DNA from: Planctomycetota bacterium
GTDB lineage: Bacteria; Planctomycetota; UBA1135; GCA-002686595
Assembly: GCA_016712565.1 (NCBI GenBank)
Contig: JADJQU010000003.1
Location: forward strand, 310,001-374,000
Length of the DNA stretch: 64,000 nucleotides
Direction: 5' to 3'
In this document: positions 26,260 to 34,883 of the stretch, piece by piece
Layout of the letters: each line of letters begins with the position of its first letter
How positions within the stretch are numbered: the first letter of the stretch is position 1
The notes under the pieces: generated by a model
What the model was told of the DNA's origin: nothing
Seen by the model: only the letters and a program-made list of their open reading frames with translations
Database searches by the model: none
Program-made: the position numbers and the translations under genes

Positions 26260-28347
26260 ATGGGCCAGGGGCAACTGCTGGAGGATCTGGCGCTCGTGCT
26301 GTGCACCGCGGCCTTCACGGCCGTGCTGTGCCACCGCCTGCGCCAGCCCTTGATCCTGGGCTACCTCCTGGCGGGGGTGCTCGTGGGGCCGCACCTGTCG
26401 ATCTTCCCCGATGCCGACGAGGGGAACGTGCGGGTGCTCTCCGAACTGGGGGTCACGCTGCTGATGTTCTCCATCGGCCTCAACTTCAGCGTGCGGCGCT
26501 TCGTGCAGCTCATGCCGACCGCGGGCGTGCTGGTGGCCGTGGCCGTGCCGCTGCTGTTCACCGCGGGCTTCCTGGTGGGCCGCACCTTCGGCTGGACCAC
26601 GATGGAGTCGGTGTTCACGGGGGCTCTGCTCCTGGCCTCGTCGTCCATGCTCCTGGAGCGCACGCTGCGGGAGGGGGAGTGGCGCTCGAAGCTGCGCGAT
26701 CTGGTGTTCGGCGTGACGATCGTCGAGGACCAGGTGGCCGTGCTGGCCCTGGCCGTGCTGACGGCGGTGGCCACCGGGTCGTCGGTTTCCCCGGGCGAGC
26801 TGGCGGCCACGGTGGCCCGCCTGGCCGGATTCCTGGGTGCGGTGGTCGCCCTGGGCATGCTCGCCCTGCCGCGCATCGTGCGTCTGGTGGCCCGGGTCTC
26901 GAACCCCGAGGTCACGATCGTGGCCGCGGTGGGCTTTTGCTTCGCCGTGGCCTGGTTCGCCCAGGTGGCGGGCTACTCCCTGGCCCTGGGGGCCTTCGTG
27001 GCGGGCATGCTGATCGCAGAGTCGGGAGCCGGCCGGCGCGTGGAGGTCCTGATCACGCCGCTGCGGGACCTCTTCGCCGCCGTGTTCTTCGTCTCCGTGG
27101 GCATGTTGCTGGTGCCCGAACTGGTGCTGGTCCACTGGCGCGCGGTACTGGCCCTGTTCCTGGTGGTCGTGGTGGGCCGCGCGGCGGCGCTGTTCGCGGG
27201 CGCGTTCCTTTCCGGATACGGCCTGCGGGATTCGGTGCGCGCGGGGATCTCCCTTGCCCAGATCGGCGAGTTCTCCTTCCTGATCGCGGCCTACGGCGTG
27301 CAGAGCGGCGCCGTGGGGGAGTTCCTCTACCCCGTGGCGATTTCCGTGGCCGTGCTCGTGGCCTTGGTGAATCCGCAGCTGGTGCGCGCCTCGCCTCGCC
27401 TGGCGGCGGCCTTCGAGCGTCGCCTGCCCGAGCGACTGCGGACCTTCGCGTCGCTCTACGAAACCTGGCTGGAGGGCTGGCGCGCCAGGAAGCGCGGTGT
27501 CGTGCCGCGTCGGCGCACCCTGCGCATGGGCCTGTGGATGGCCCTGGACTTGGGGCTGCTCACGGGCGTGATCCTCTCCGCCTCGATCTGGTACGAGGAG
27601 ATCGCCCAACACGTGGGCGGCAGGCTGGGGCTGGGCTCGGCGGCCACCCGGCTCTCGATCCTCGGCGTCGCGGCGCTGGCGGGGCTGCCCCTGGTGGTGG
27701 GCGCGGTGAGCATGGCGGGCCGCATCGGGCGCGCGGTGGGGGAGTCGTCGATGCCGCCGCCGGGGCCCGGCCGGCCGGACACCGCGAGCACGCCGCGGCG
27801 CGCCCTGGCCGTCGGCGTGCAGATCGGCATCGTGCTCGTGGCGGGACTCTGCGTGCAGGCGATCACGCAGCCGTTCGTGCCGCCCCTGGGCGGGATCCTG
27901 GTGCTGGTGAGCGTGCTGGCCGTGCTGGCCTTTTCGATCTGGCGCCGGGCCAACGAATTGGAGGGCCACGTGGAAGCCGGTGCCCAGGTGATCGCGGCGG
28001 CCCTGGCGCGCACCGGGGAGAAGGCGCCCGCGCTCACCATCGAGGAGCTGGAGGCCTTGCTTCCCGGCATCGGTCACTTCGCCATGCTGGGGCTGGCGCC
28101 GCGCTCGGCGGCGGTGGGCAAGTCGCTCTTGGAGCTCGATCTTCCGGCCAAGACCGGCGCGAGCGTGGTGGCCATCGACCGGGACGGCGAGATCCTGACC
28201 CAGCCCGAGGACGGGGAGGTTTTGCGGCGCGGGGACGTCCTGGCCCTGTCCGGAAGCCAGGACGCGATCCGCGAGGCGGCGCTGCTGCTGGCCCAATCCC
28301 GCGAGGCCCTGGCGGAGGCCGGGGCGACGGCGCCCCAGGCTACTTGA
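26260..28347 (+). CDS. CPA2-family cation/proton antiporter with C-terminal TrkA-C (RCK) domain
   Basis: A 695-residue inner-membrane protein. About 12 TM helices form the Na+/H+-exchanger fold, with HRLRQPLILGYLLAGVLVGPH at the start and ALGAFVAGMLIAES plus ISLAQIGEFSFLIAAYG later, as in KefB/KefC/YbaL. A second group of TM helices (about 425-570) precedes a C-terminal RCK_C domain (ASVVAIDRDGEILTQPEDGEVLRRGDVLALSG), which often binds ligand for gating. There is no TrkA-N NAD domain. Transport of K+ or Na+ against H+ is inferred. The 3' end overlaps the enoyl-CoA hydratase gene tail to tail by 8 bp. Confidence 0.9.
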   Translation: MGQGQLLEDLALVLCTAAFTAVLCHRLRQPLILGYLLAGVLVGPHLSIFPDADEGNVRVLSELGVTLLMFSIGLNFSVRRFVQLMPTAGVLVAVAVPLLFTAGFLVGRTFGWTTMESVFTGALLLASSSMLLERTLREGEWRSKLRDLVFGVTIVEDQVAVLALAVLTAVATGSSVSPGELAATVARLAGFLGAVVALGMLALPRIVRLVARVSNPEVTIVAAVGFCFAVAWFAQVAGYSLALGAFVAGMLIAESGAGRRVEVLITPLRDLFAAVFFVSVGMLLVPELVLVHWRAVLALFLVVVVGRAAALFAGAFLSGYGLRDSVRAGISLAQIGEFSFLIAAYGVQSGAVGEFLYPVAISVAVLVALVNPQLVRASPRLAAAFERRLPERLRTFASLYETWLEGWRARKRGVVPRRRTLRMGLWMALDLGLLTGVILSASIWYEEIAQHVGGRLGLGSAATRLSILGVAALAGLPLVVGAVSMAGRIGRAVGESSMPPPGPGRPDTASTPRRALAVGVQIGIVLVAGLCVQAITQPFVPPLGGILVLVSVLAVLAFSIWRRANELEGHVEAGAQVIAAALARTGEKAPALTIEELEALLPGIGHFAMLGLAPRSAAVGKSLLELDLPAKTGASVVAIDRDGEILTQPEDGEVLRRGDVLALSGSQDAIREAALLLAQSREALAEAGATAPQAT

Positions 28348-29087
28348 GCGTGCGCGCCACGAAGGAACCGATCGCCGAGCGCACGGCGTCGCCGGTCCAG
28401 CACTGCAGCACCCGGCGCGCGTTGGCGTCGCGCTCCTTTTGCCACCGCTCCAGTGCGCCCGCGCGCAGCCAGCGCTTGGTGAGCGCGTAGGACTCGGCGG
28501 GAGTCGCCGCCAACTCGGCGGCGCATTCGAGCGCGCGCCCCAGGAGTCCCTCGGGGGCGACCAGCTCGTCGGCCAGGCCGAGGCGCAATGCGTCCTCGGC
28601 GCCGTAGTTGCGGCCGCACAGGGTCAGTTCCGCCGCGGCGCGTTCGCCGAGGGAGGCGCGCACGATCTCCAGGGCGAGCACGGGAAGGGGACGCCCACCC
28701 GGAGCTCGGGCGTGCCCATCAGCGCCCGCCCGCGGGCCAGGACCCGGCGTTCGGCGGCCAGGGCCAGCACCGCCCCGCCGGCGATGGCGTGGCCGTTGAT
28801 GGCCGCCACCACGGGCTTCTCCAGGAAGAACAGGCGCTCGAAGGCCCGGTCCAGGGCCGGGAGGAAGGCCGCCACGTAGTCGGGTCCGCCGGAGAGGAGG
28901 CGCTTCAGGTCCACGCCGGCGCAGAAGATCGACCCCGAGCCGGTGAGCACCAGGGCCCGCTCCGGGGCGGCGGCCTCGGCCGCCAGGGCGGCTTCCAAGG
29001 CCGTCAGCAACTCCAGGTCAGGGCGCTGGCCTTGCCGTGGGCGAGGCGCAGCACGGCCACCTCGCCGTGGACCTGGCGCTCGATCAT
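28340..29087 (-). pseudogene. Enoyl-CoA hydratase/isomerase family protein, two frameshifts
   Basis: Crotonase-fold protein. The oxyanion/CoA region reads TGSGSIFCAGVDLKRL and the second oxyanion string reads INGHAIAGGAVLALAAERRVL. Frame breaks occur near 29018 (AGCGCCCTGACCTGG on the coding strand, where one more G restores ALDLELL) and near 28682 (CCTTCCCGTGCTC, where one more G restores PFPVLALEIVRA). With both added it is 249 residues, a normal length. The ATG at 29087 overlaps the DUF4340 stop (ATGA), so it is the last gene of the Gld-like ABC operon. The reaction is not assigned, since crotonase members vary. Confidence 0.85.
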
Positions 29088-30433
29088 CGGCCGCCGCCGC
29101 CTGAGGCCGGAACGGCCGGTGCAACAGAGGCCGGGTCGGCCGGGGCCAGGGGTTGCTCGGGGGCCTGGACCGCCGGCGCGCCGGCCTCGCCGCCGGACTG
29201 GACCGGCGGCGGGGTCGCGGCAGGCGTTTCACCTTCCGCCGGAGGCGGAACGACCCCCTCGGGCGGAAGGGGCGGGCCCACTTCCTTGAGCATGTCGGAG
29301 AGCTTCTTCGTGAAGTTCGCCGCGGCGTAGCCCGGGATCACGTAGGTCCACTTCGAGAGACGGGCGTCCAGCTCGCTCGCCTCCTTGGCCACTTCCTCGG
29401 CCGCCTTGCCGGGCACGTACTTGGTCTCCACCGGTTGTGCGGGCGGCGTGGGCTCCGTGGTCCCCGCCTCGCCGGCGGGCGGTCCCGCGGGCGCCGGAGG
29501 CTCGAGCTTCGTGACTTCCACGCGCAGGGCCGGGTCGAAACGCGCCTGGAACTGGCCGTAGAACTTGCCCTCCTTCTCCAGCACCTTGACGGTGATCAAC
29601 ATCCCATCGAAGGTCTGCAGCGTGGTGGTGACGGCGCTCGGGTGGTTGAAGTCGAGCTTGCCCACCGCATCCACGTCGTCGAAGTTCAGGTATTCGAGCG
29701 CGCCGGCAATCCCATCGGCGACGCCCGGCCACTTCAGTTCCGCACCGAGGGGCAGCTCGGCCACGGCGAAGTTCTTGTCGTCCGGCGAGGCCTTGGCGAT
29801 CACGAGCTTCGTGCCGTCCGCCTGGACCGTCTCGACGCGGTGCACTCGCGCGCGCTCCAGCTTGGCCACCTGCTTGTCCAGCCAGTTGTTGGCCGAGCCG
29901 TCCACGTAGACGTTGCCCTTGACCTCGTAGGTCTGGTTCTCCGTGGGCCGGCGCACGTAGAGGGAGGCCAGCGTGGGCCCGCCGCCCGAGGCCGACTTGC
30001 CCAGCAGGATGTCCGCCAGGGTCGTCCCGGCGCCGTCGTAGATCGTCACGCGCGTGGACTTGGCTTCGGGTCCGCTGGGGTCCTCCAACTCGAGCTTGGA
30101 GAACAGCTCGGGCCGGTCGGTCTTCTTCTCCAGGATCTCGAAGTAGGCGAGCTTGCCCACCAGGTCCTTGACCTTGTCGAAGTTGACCGCGTAGCCGCCC
30201 TTCTCGCTCATGCCCCAGTTCTCCCCCTGCTTTTCCAGGGTGAAGGACTGGCCCTTGGCCTGGACCTGGACCTTCTGCACCGAGGCGGCCTGCTTGGCGA
30301 GTTGGGGAAACAGCAGCGTGCCGGAGTCCGCGGCGCGGGAGCCGCCGCTCTTCGGGGCGCGGGTGGAGTACCAGGCCGCGCCCGCCATCGCGAGCGCCAC
30401 GAAGGCCATCACCTGGATCGTGCGTGTGTTCAT
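29084..30433 (-). CDS. DUF4340 domain protein of a Gld-like ABC operon
   Basis: A 449-residue protein with an N-terminal signal-anchor (IQVMAFVALAMAGAAWYS). Repeated DUF4340 segments follow (FTLEKQGENWGMSEKGGYAVNFDKVKDLVGKL is the diagnostic first unit, then LASLYVRRPTENQTYEVKGNVYVDG). The C-terminal 80 residues are Pro/Ala/Glu low complexity. DUF4340 proteins accompany GldG-type ABC systems in many phyla. They probably sit in the periplasm beside GldG. It is 13 nt downstream of the GldG gene. Confidence 0.85.
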   Translation of the reverse strand: MNTRTIQVMAFVALAMAGAAWYSTRAPKSGGSRAADSGTLLFPQLAKQAASVQKVQVQAKGQSFTLEKQGENWGMSEKGGYAVNFDKVKDLVGKLAYFEILEKKTDRPELFSKLELEDPSGPEAKSTRVTIYDGAGTTLADILLGKSASGGGPTLASLYVRRPTENQTYEVKGNVYVDGSANNWLDKQVAKLERARVHRVETVQADGTKLVIAKASPDDKNFAVAELPLGAELKWPGVADGIAGALEYLNFDDVDAVGKLDFNHPSAVTTTLQTFDGMLITVKVLEKEGKFYGQFQARFDPALRVEVTKLEPPAPAGPPAGEAGTTEPTPPAQPVETKYVPGKAAEEVAKEASELDARLSKWTYVIPGYAAANFTKKLSDMLKEVGPPLPPEGVVPPPAEGETPAATPPPVQSGGEAGAPAVQAPEQPLAPADPASVAPAVPASGGGGR

Positions 30434-30446
30434 GGGAGAGGCTCGG

Positions 30447-32357
30447 TCAGGACTTGCGGCGCAGGTGCTGCCAGCGCGAGAGCCCGATCGCGAAGGCGAC
30501 GAGCAGCGCCGGGAGCAGGGCGATGTTGATCAACTTGACGCGCAGGCCGAGGTTGTCGATGTCCTCGTTGAGGGAACGACGCACCTCGCGCAACTTCTTG
30601 CTGGTGGCGAGCTGGTCCTCGCGCAGCCGGTCCACTTCCTTCTGCACGTCGTCGGACAGGAGCTCCAGGCTCGCGCCCTGGCGCTTGCTCAAGAGCTCCT
30701 CGATGCGCTGGTTGGCCTGGTCGTACTTGGCCTGGAGTTCCTGCTCCTGGGCGCGCAGGCGCTGGTCGGCGGCCTTGCGCAGGCTCTCGACCACCTCGAA
30801 GGGGCGGCGCGACACACCGCGGCCGCGCAGGCCCACGAGGTCCGTCGAGCCCTGCAGGAAGTCGATGCCGTTGGCCACGAAGGAGATGTTGCCGTTGACC
30901 GGCGCCACCAGCTTCGTGCGACCGATGCTCTGGGAGCTGAACGACCAGCGGTCCGCCAGCAGGTCGCAGTCGGCCACCACGATCACGCTGATGGGGGACT
31001 TGGATTCGCTGAGCACCGGCGCTTCGGAGGGCGGCGGGGGGGGCTCCGCGCCCTCCGCGTCCGGCGCGGCCTTGGGCCGGCCGTCGGGGAAGGCGGTCTT
31101 GACGTTCCCCGTCACGTGGGCGGCCAGGGTCAAGGCATGCTCGCCCGCCATGTAGTCGTTCAGCAGCGACTTCGGGTCGGACATGAACTGCACCGAGGAG
31201 GAGGCCACCGTGGAGGCCTTGGGCCCGGTGAACACCAGGGGCGTGAAGCTCGTCGGGGCGCCGTCCACCGCCGACAGCGTGCCCGCGGTGATGAAGTTCA
31301 TGGACTTGATCTGGTCGGTGACCACCGAGTCCTGGGCGAAGTTGTCCGCGGCCAGGTCGAGCCAGACCACGTACTGCCCGGAATCGTCGCGGGCGCGGTT
31401 CGAGAACTGGACGCGCAGGGAGTGCTCGAGGTCCGAGGCGATCTTGCCGGTCTCCATTTGCACGCCCCAGGCGCTGAACAGCGGCGCGAGGTCGGAGTCG
31501 CGCTTGGCCTGGAACTGGGCCATGGGGTTGTTGGGGTCCTGCAGGGGCTCGTCGGCCTCGCAGAAGGGGTCCACGAACACCATGGCGTGGCCGCCGCCGA
31601 GCACGTACTGGTCGATGGCGAACAGCGTGTCCTGGGCCAGGGCCTTGGGGTGGATCACCATCAGCACGCTGACGTCGGTGGGGATCTCCTTGGCCCCGGG
31701 CTGGATGGTCTTGACCTCGTAGAGCTGCCGCAGTTGCTCGACGAAGATCCACGGGTCGGACTGGGGCCCGCGCGAGAACGGGTTCGCCATGGCGCCCTCG
31801 ATCGGCAGCGTGCTGAGCACGCCCAGGATCTTCTTCGTGGGGTTCGACAGCGAATACACGAGCTTCGCCAGGTCGTACTCCAGGAAGGCCTCCTTGTCCG
31901 GCTGCAGGAAGGGGATCACTTCCCGCTCGTCGGTGGTGTTCGAGGCCGCCAGGCCGAAGTACAGGAGATCCTGTCCGCCCGACAGCGGCACGCCCTTGAT
32001 GCCGTACTGCACGGCACGTTCCTCGGTCTCGCTGAAGGGCTCGGGGTCGATGACCTCCAGGTGGAGCTTGCCCTTGGCGTGGGACTCCATTTCGCGCAGC
32101 ACCTCCTCGACGCGCTGGGCGTACTTGGCGATCGGGGCCACCAGGCTGCCCAGTTCGCGCGAGTAGTACAGGCGCAGGGTCACGTCCTCCTGCAGGTTGC
32201 CCAGGATGTTCTTGGCGCCGTCGGAGAGCGTGAACAGCTTGTCTTCGGTCAGGTCGAAGCGCGACGAGACCTTGGCCGCGCTGGAGATCACGTTGATCGA
32301 GACCAGGAGCGCCAGGGCGACGCCCAGGCCGCCGAAGGTGAGAAATCGCTTGTCCAT
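30447..32357 (-). CDS. GldG-family ABC-associated membrane protein
   Basis: A 636-residue protein with an N-terminal TM (FLTFGGLGVALALLVSINVIS), a large periplasmic part (DUF7088/GldG-like: DLTEDKLFTLSDGAKNIL, LHLEVIDPEPFSETEERAVQYGI), a coiled coil (about 540-610) and a final TM (LINIALLPALLVAFAIGLSRW). The two-TM layout with a long periplasmic domain is that of GldG and of IFT52-like proteins. The upstream ATPase and permease genes complete a GldA-GldF-GldG set. In Flavobacterium these support gliding motility and secretion. Outside that group the role is unknown. Confidence 0.87.
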   Translation of the reverse strand: MDKRFLTFGGLGVALALLVSINVISSAAKVSSRFDLTEDKLFTLSDGAKNILGNLQEDVTLRLYYSRELGSLVAPIAKYAQRVEEVLREMESHAKGKLHLEVIDPEPFSETEERAVQYGIKGVPLSGGQDLLYFGLAASNTTDEREVIPFLQPDKEAFLEYDLAKLVYSLSNPTKKILGVLSTLPIEGAMANPFSRGPQSDPWIFVEQLRQLYEVKTIQPGAKEIPTDVSVLMVIHPKALAQDTLFAIDQYVLGGGHAMVFVDPFCEADEPLQDPNNPMAQFQAKRDSDLAPLFSAWGVQMETGKIASDLEHSLRVQFSNRARDDSGQYVVWLDLAADNFAQDSVVTDQIKSMNFITAGTLSAVDGAPTSFTPLVFTGPKASTVASSSVQFMSDPKSLLNDYMAGEHALTLAAHVTGNVKTAFPDGRPKAAPDAEGAEPPPPPSEAPVLSESKSPISVIVVADCDLLADRWSFSSQSIGRTKLVAPVNGNISFVANGIDFLQGSTDLVGLRGRGVSRRPFEVVESLRKAADQRLRAQEQELQAKYDQANQRIEELLSKRQGASLELLSDDVQKEVDRLREDQLATSKKLREVRRSLNEDIDNLGLRVKLINIALLPALLVAFAIGLSRWQHLRRKS

Positions 32358-32360
32358 GGA

Positions 32361-33095
32361 TCAGTCCGCCTTCTTCAACTCGACCAGGGTCGCATTCGCG
32401 AACAGGAAGCAGCCGATCAGCGAGGCGAAAAACACGAGATCGCGCAGGTCGATCACGCCGGTGGTGATCGAGTAGAAGTGGGTCAGGAAGGAGAGCGAGC
32501 CGATGCCCTCGACGACGCTCTGGCCCACCCAGGGCTTGAAGAAATTGAGCACCGCGGGATAGCCCGCCAGCACGAACAGGAACGAGATCGCCACGGCGAT
32601 CACAAAGGCGATCACCTGGTTCTTGGTGGCCGCCGAGACGCAGCTGCCGATCGCCAGGTAGCCCCCGGCCATCAGGAAGCTGCCCACGTAGCTCGCGACG
32701 ATGACGCCGTTGTCGGGGTCCCCGAGGAAATTGACCGTGATCCAGAAGGGGAAGGTCAAGAAGAGGGCGATGCCCGAGAAGACCCAGGCGGCCAGGAACT
32801 TGGCCGCCACGGCCTGTCCCAGGGACACCGGCAGCGTCATCAAGAGCTCGATCGTCCCGCTCTTGCGCTCCTCGGCCCACAGGCGCATGGAGATGGCCGG
32901 AATCAGGAACAGGTACAGCCAGGGGTGGAACGTGAACATGGCCTGCAGGTCGGCCTGGCCGTTCTCGTAGAAGTTCCCCATGTAGCAGGTCAGGATTCCG
33001 CTGAGCAGCAGGAAGATGACCAGGAACACGTAGGCGACCGGCGTGGCGAAGTAGCCCGTCAGCTCGCGCCTCATCAGGGTGATCGTTTTGGACAT
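32361..33095 (-). CDS. ABC-2 type permease, GldF-like
   Basis: A 244-residue integral membrane protein with six TM helices. MRRELTGYFATPVAYVFLVIF at the start and AISMRLWAEERKSGTIELLMTLP (the conserved cytoplasmic motif of ABC-2 permeases) identify it. It forms the membrane half of the ABC system with the ATPase coded 38 nt upstream. The GldG gene follows after 3 nt. The substrate is unknown. Confidence 0.9.
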   Translation of the reverse strand: MSKTITLMRRELTGYFATPVAYVFLVIFLLLSGILTCYMGNFYENGQADLQAMFTFHPWLYLFLIPAISMRLWAEERKSGTIELLMTLPVSLGQAVAAKFLAAWVFSGIALFLTFPFWITVNFLGDPDNGVIVASYVGSFLMAGGYLAIGSCVSAATKNQVIAFVIAVAISFLFVLAGYPAVLNFFKPWVGQSVVEGIGSLSFLTHFYSITTGVIDLRDLVFFASLIGCFLFANATLVELKKAD

Positions 33096-33133
33096 CGTGG
33101 TTTCCTAGGGTGTGGGCGGGGGTGTGGGCGGCT

Positions 33134-34099
33134 TCAGTTGGCCCCGACCTTGGCGGCGCCCGTCAACGTGCGGAACACCTCGTCGAGGCGGCCCGGCTCG
33201 ACCCGCATCTCGTCCACCTCCCAGCGCTCGTCGCGGGCGCGGGCGCCCACTTCGGCGGCGATCGAGGCCCCCGACCGCGGGAAGGCCGTGACGCACACCC
33301 GAGCGGAGGGGCTGCCGTTCGACCCGGTCAGGGCGGCCCATTCCACGTTCGCCACGCGGTTCAAGCCGCCCAGGCCCTTCTCGACGCGCTCCCGTTGGTC
33401 GGCGGGCACGGTCAGGGAGACCGCGTTGTGGTAGCGCGACTTGGCCGCCAGCTCCGCCGGCGTGCAGTCGACCACCAGCTTGCCCCCGGAGATGATGATC
33501 GTGCGCGTGCAGAGGGCCTCGACCTCCTCGAGGATGTGGGTCGAGAGCACCACCACCTTGTCCTGGGCCATGGAGCGGATCAGGGTCCGCACCTCGTGCT
33601 TCTGGTTGGGGTCGAGGCCGTCCGTGGGCTCGTCGAGGATCAGCACCGCGGGGTCGTGCAGCATGGCCTGGGCCAGGCCGACCCGGCGCTTGTAGCCCTT
33701 GGAGAGGGTCTCGATGTGCACGTCGAGCACGCTCTCCAGGTTGACCTTGGCGACCACCTCGGCGATGCGCGCCTTGCGGTCCCCGGGCACGCTGCGCAGG
33801 TCGGCCACGAAGGTCAGGAAGGAGCGCGGCGTCATGTCCGGATAGAGCGGCGCGCCCTCCGGCAGGTAGCCCATCTTCTCCTTGGCCGCGATGGGCTCTT
33901 CCTGGACGTCGTGGCCACAGACCCGGGCCTTCCCCGCCGTCGGGGTCAGGAAGCCGGTGATCATCTTCATGGTGGTCGACTTGCCTGCGCCGTTGGGCCC
34001 CAGGAAGCCCAGCACCGTGCCCTTCCCGACCTGGAAGGAGATGTTGTCGACTGCCGTGAACAGGCCGAACCGTTTCGTCAGGTTCTGGATCTCGATCAT
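33134..34099 (-). CDS. ABC transporter ATP-binding protein, GldA-like
   Basis: A 321-residue ATPase. Walker A GPNGAGKST, Q-loop YLPEGAPLYPDMT, a signature reading LSKGYKRRVGLAQA (SKGYK in place of LSGGQ, common in this subgroup), Walker B AVLILDEPTDGLDP and H-loop STH are all present. A C-terminal extension of about 90 residues (about 220-321) is typical of ABC-2 ATPases. The ATG at 34099 was chosen over an upstream in-frame start because homology begins MIEIQNLTKRFG. It is the first gene of the 34099-28340 operon. Confidence 0.92.
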   Translation of the reverse strand: MIEIQNLTKRFGLFTAVDNISFQVGKGTVLGFLGPNGAGKSTTMKMITGFLTPTAGKARVCGHDVQEEPIAAKEKMGYLPEGAPLYPDMTPRSFLTFVADLRSVPGDRKARIAEVVAKVNLESVLDVHIETLSKGYKRRVGLAQAMLHDPAVLILDEPTDGLDPNQKHEVRTLIRSMAQDKVVVLSTHILEEVEALCTRTIIISGGKLVVDCTPAELAAKSRYHNAVSLTVPADQRERVEKGLGGLNRVANVEWAALTGSNGSPSARVCVTAFPRSGASIAAEVGARARDERWEVDEMRVEPGRLDEVFRTLTGAAKVGAN

Positions 34100-34520
34100 G
34101 GGGAAATGGGGTGGTAGGGCGGCTCGGGCAGGGCCCCGGTCCGGGGAGGCGGAGCGGAGGGAGAGTCGTGCGGACCGGCCTGCCGGGCCGCACACGGGGG
34201 GGGAGAGGGTACGCAGGAAGCCGCGGGCAGAGCAAGCCGAGCGCGCTTCCCGTGCGCCGCCTGCCGGCCCCGCGGCCTGGGCAGGGGCCGCTTACGCAGG
34301 ACAGACCGCGTGCGTTGGCGCGGGCCGCGGGGGATCGCCGCAGAGCCCGCGCTCCTCCGCCGGGGCCTGACCGCGAACGGCGGGCGGCCGCGCGAGGGCG
34401 CGAAAGGGCAGGCCGAGGGGGGGTGGCCTGGGCCCCGCGGTCCGGCTGGGGACGCCGCCGTGGGGAGGACTTGACGCCATTCGCCGGCCGCGGCGCTCTG
34501 CCGCGGGCGAGCCGGCGCGC
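34100..34520. other. Very GC-rich intergenic region with a stem-loop
   Basis: This 421-bp gap between the cupin gene stop and the GldA-like gene start (both minus strand) is about 80% GC and has no convincing gene. At 34168-34193 GTGCGG.CCGG pairs with CCGG.CCGCAC (10 bp with one mismatch, 4-nt loop). It lies about 70 nt before the ATPase start, in the likely 5' leader. It may be a terminator of the upstream operon or a leader structure. The promoter of the Gld-like operon is expected here, but no hexamers stand out. Confidence 0.4.
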
Positions 34521-34871
34521 CTAGGCGCGGCCGTAGTCGTCCGAGAGCCGCTCGATGTCGTCCTCGCCGAAGTAGGTCCCGGTCTGGACTTCGATGAACA
34601 CGAGCTCCTGCGCTCCCTCGCAGGCCACGCGGTGGGCCGCGCCCGCGGGCACGTCGATGGACTGTCCCGGACCCAGGAGATGCTCCGCGCCGTCCAGGGT
34701 CACCCGTGCTCGGCCTCGGACCACGAGCCAATGCTCACTGCGATGTCGGTGACGCTGGTAGGAGAGGCGCTTGCCCGGCAGCACCACCAGGCGCTTGACC
34801 TTGTGGCCGGGCGCGGACTCCAGCACCTGGTACTCGCCCCAGGGCTTGTGCTCGTGGTTCGGGCTCGACAT
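34521..34871 (-). CDS. Stand-alone cupin, mannose-6-phosphate isomerase type II C-terminal-like
   Basis: 116 residues. HKPWGEYQVLESAPGHKVKRLVVLPGKRLS and the metal-binding cupin string HRHRSEHWLVVRGRARVTLDG match the C-terminal half of bifunctional ManC/GDP-mannose pyrophosphorylase. The nucleotidyltransferase domain is missing, so it is a solitary cupin that may isomerise mannose 6-phosphate or only bind sugar phosphate. It follows the FtsX-type permease gene by 12 nt and may belong to that operon. Confidence 0.85.
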   Translation of the reverse strand: MSSPNHEHKPWGEYQVLESAPGHKVKRLVVLPGKRLSYQRHRHRSEHWLVVRGRARVTLDGAEHLLGPGQSIDVPAGAAHRVACEGAQELVFIEVQTGTYFGEDDIERLSDDYGRA

Positions 34872-34883
34872 CGAAATCGGCCG

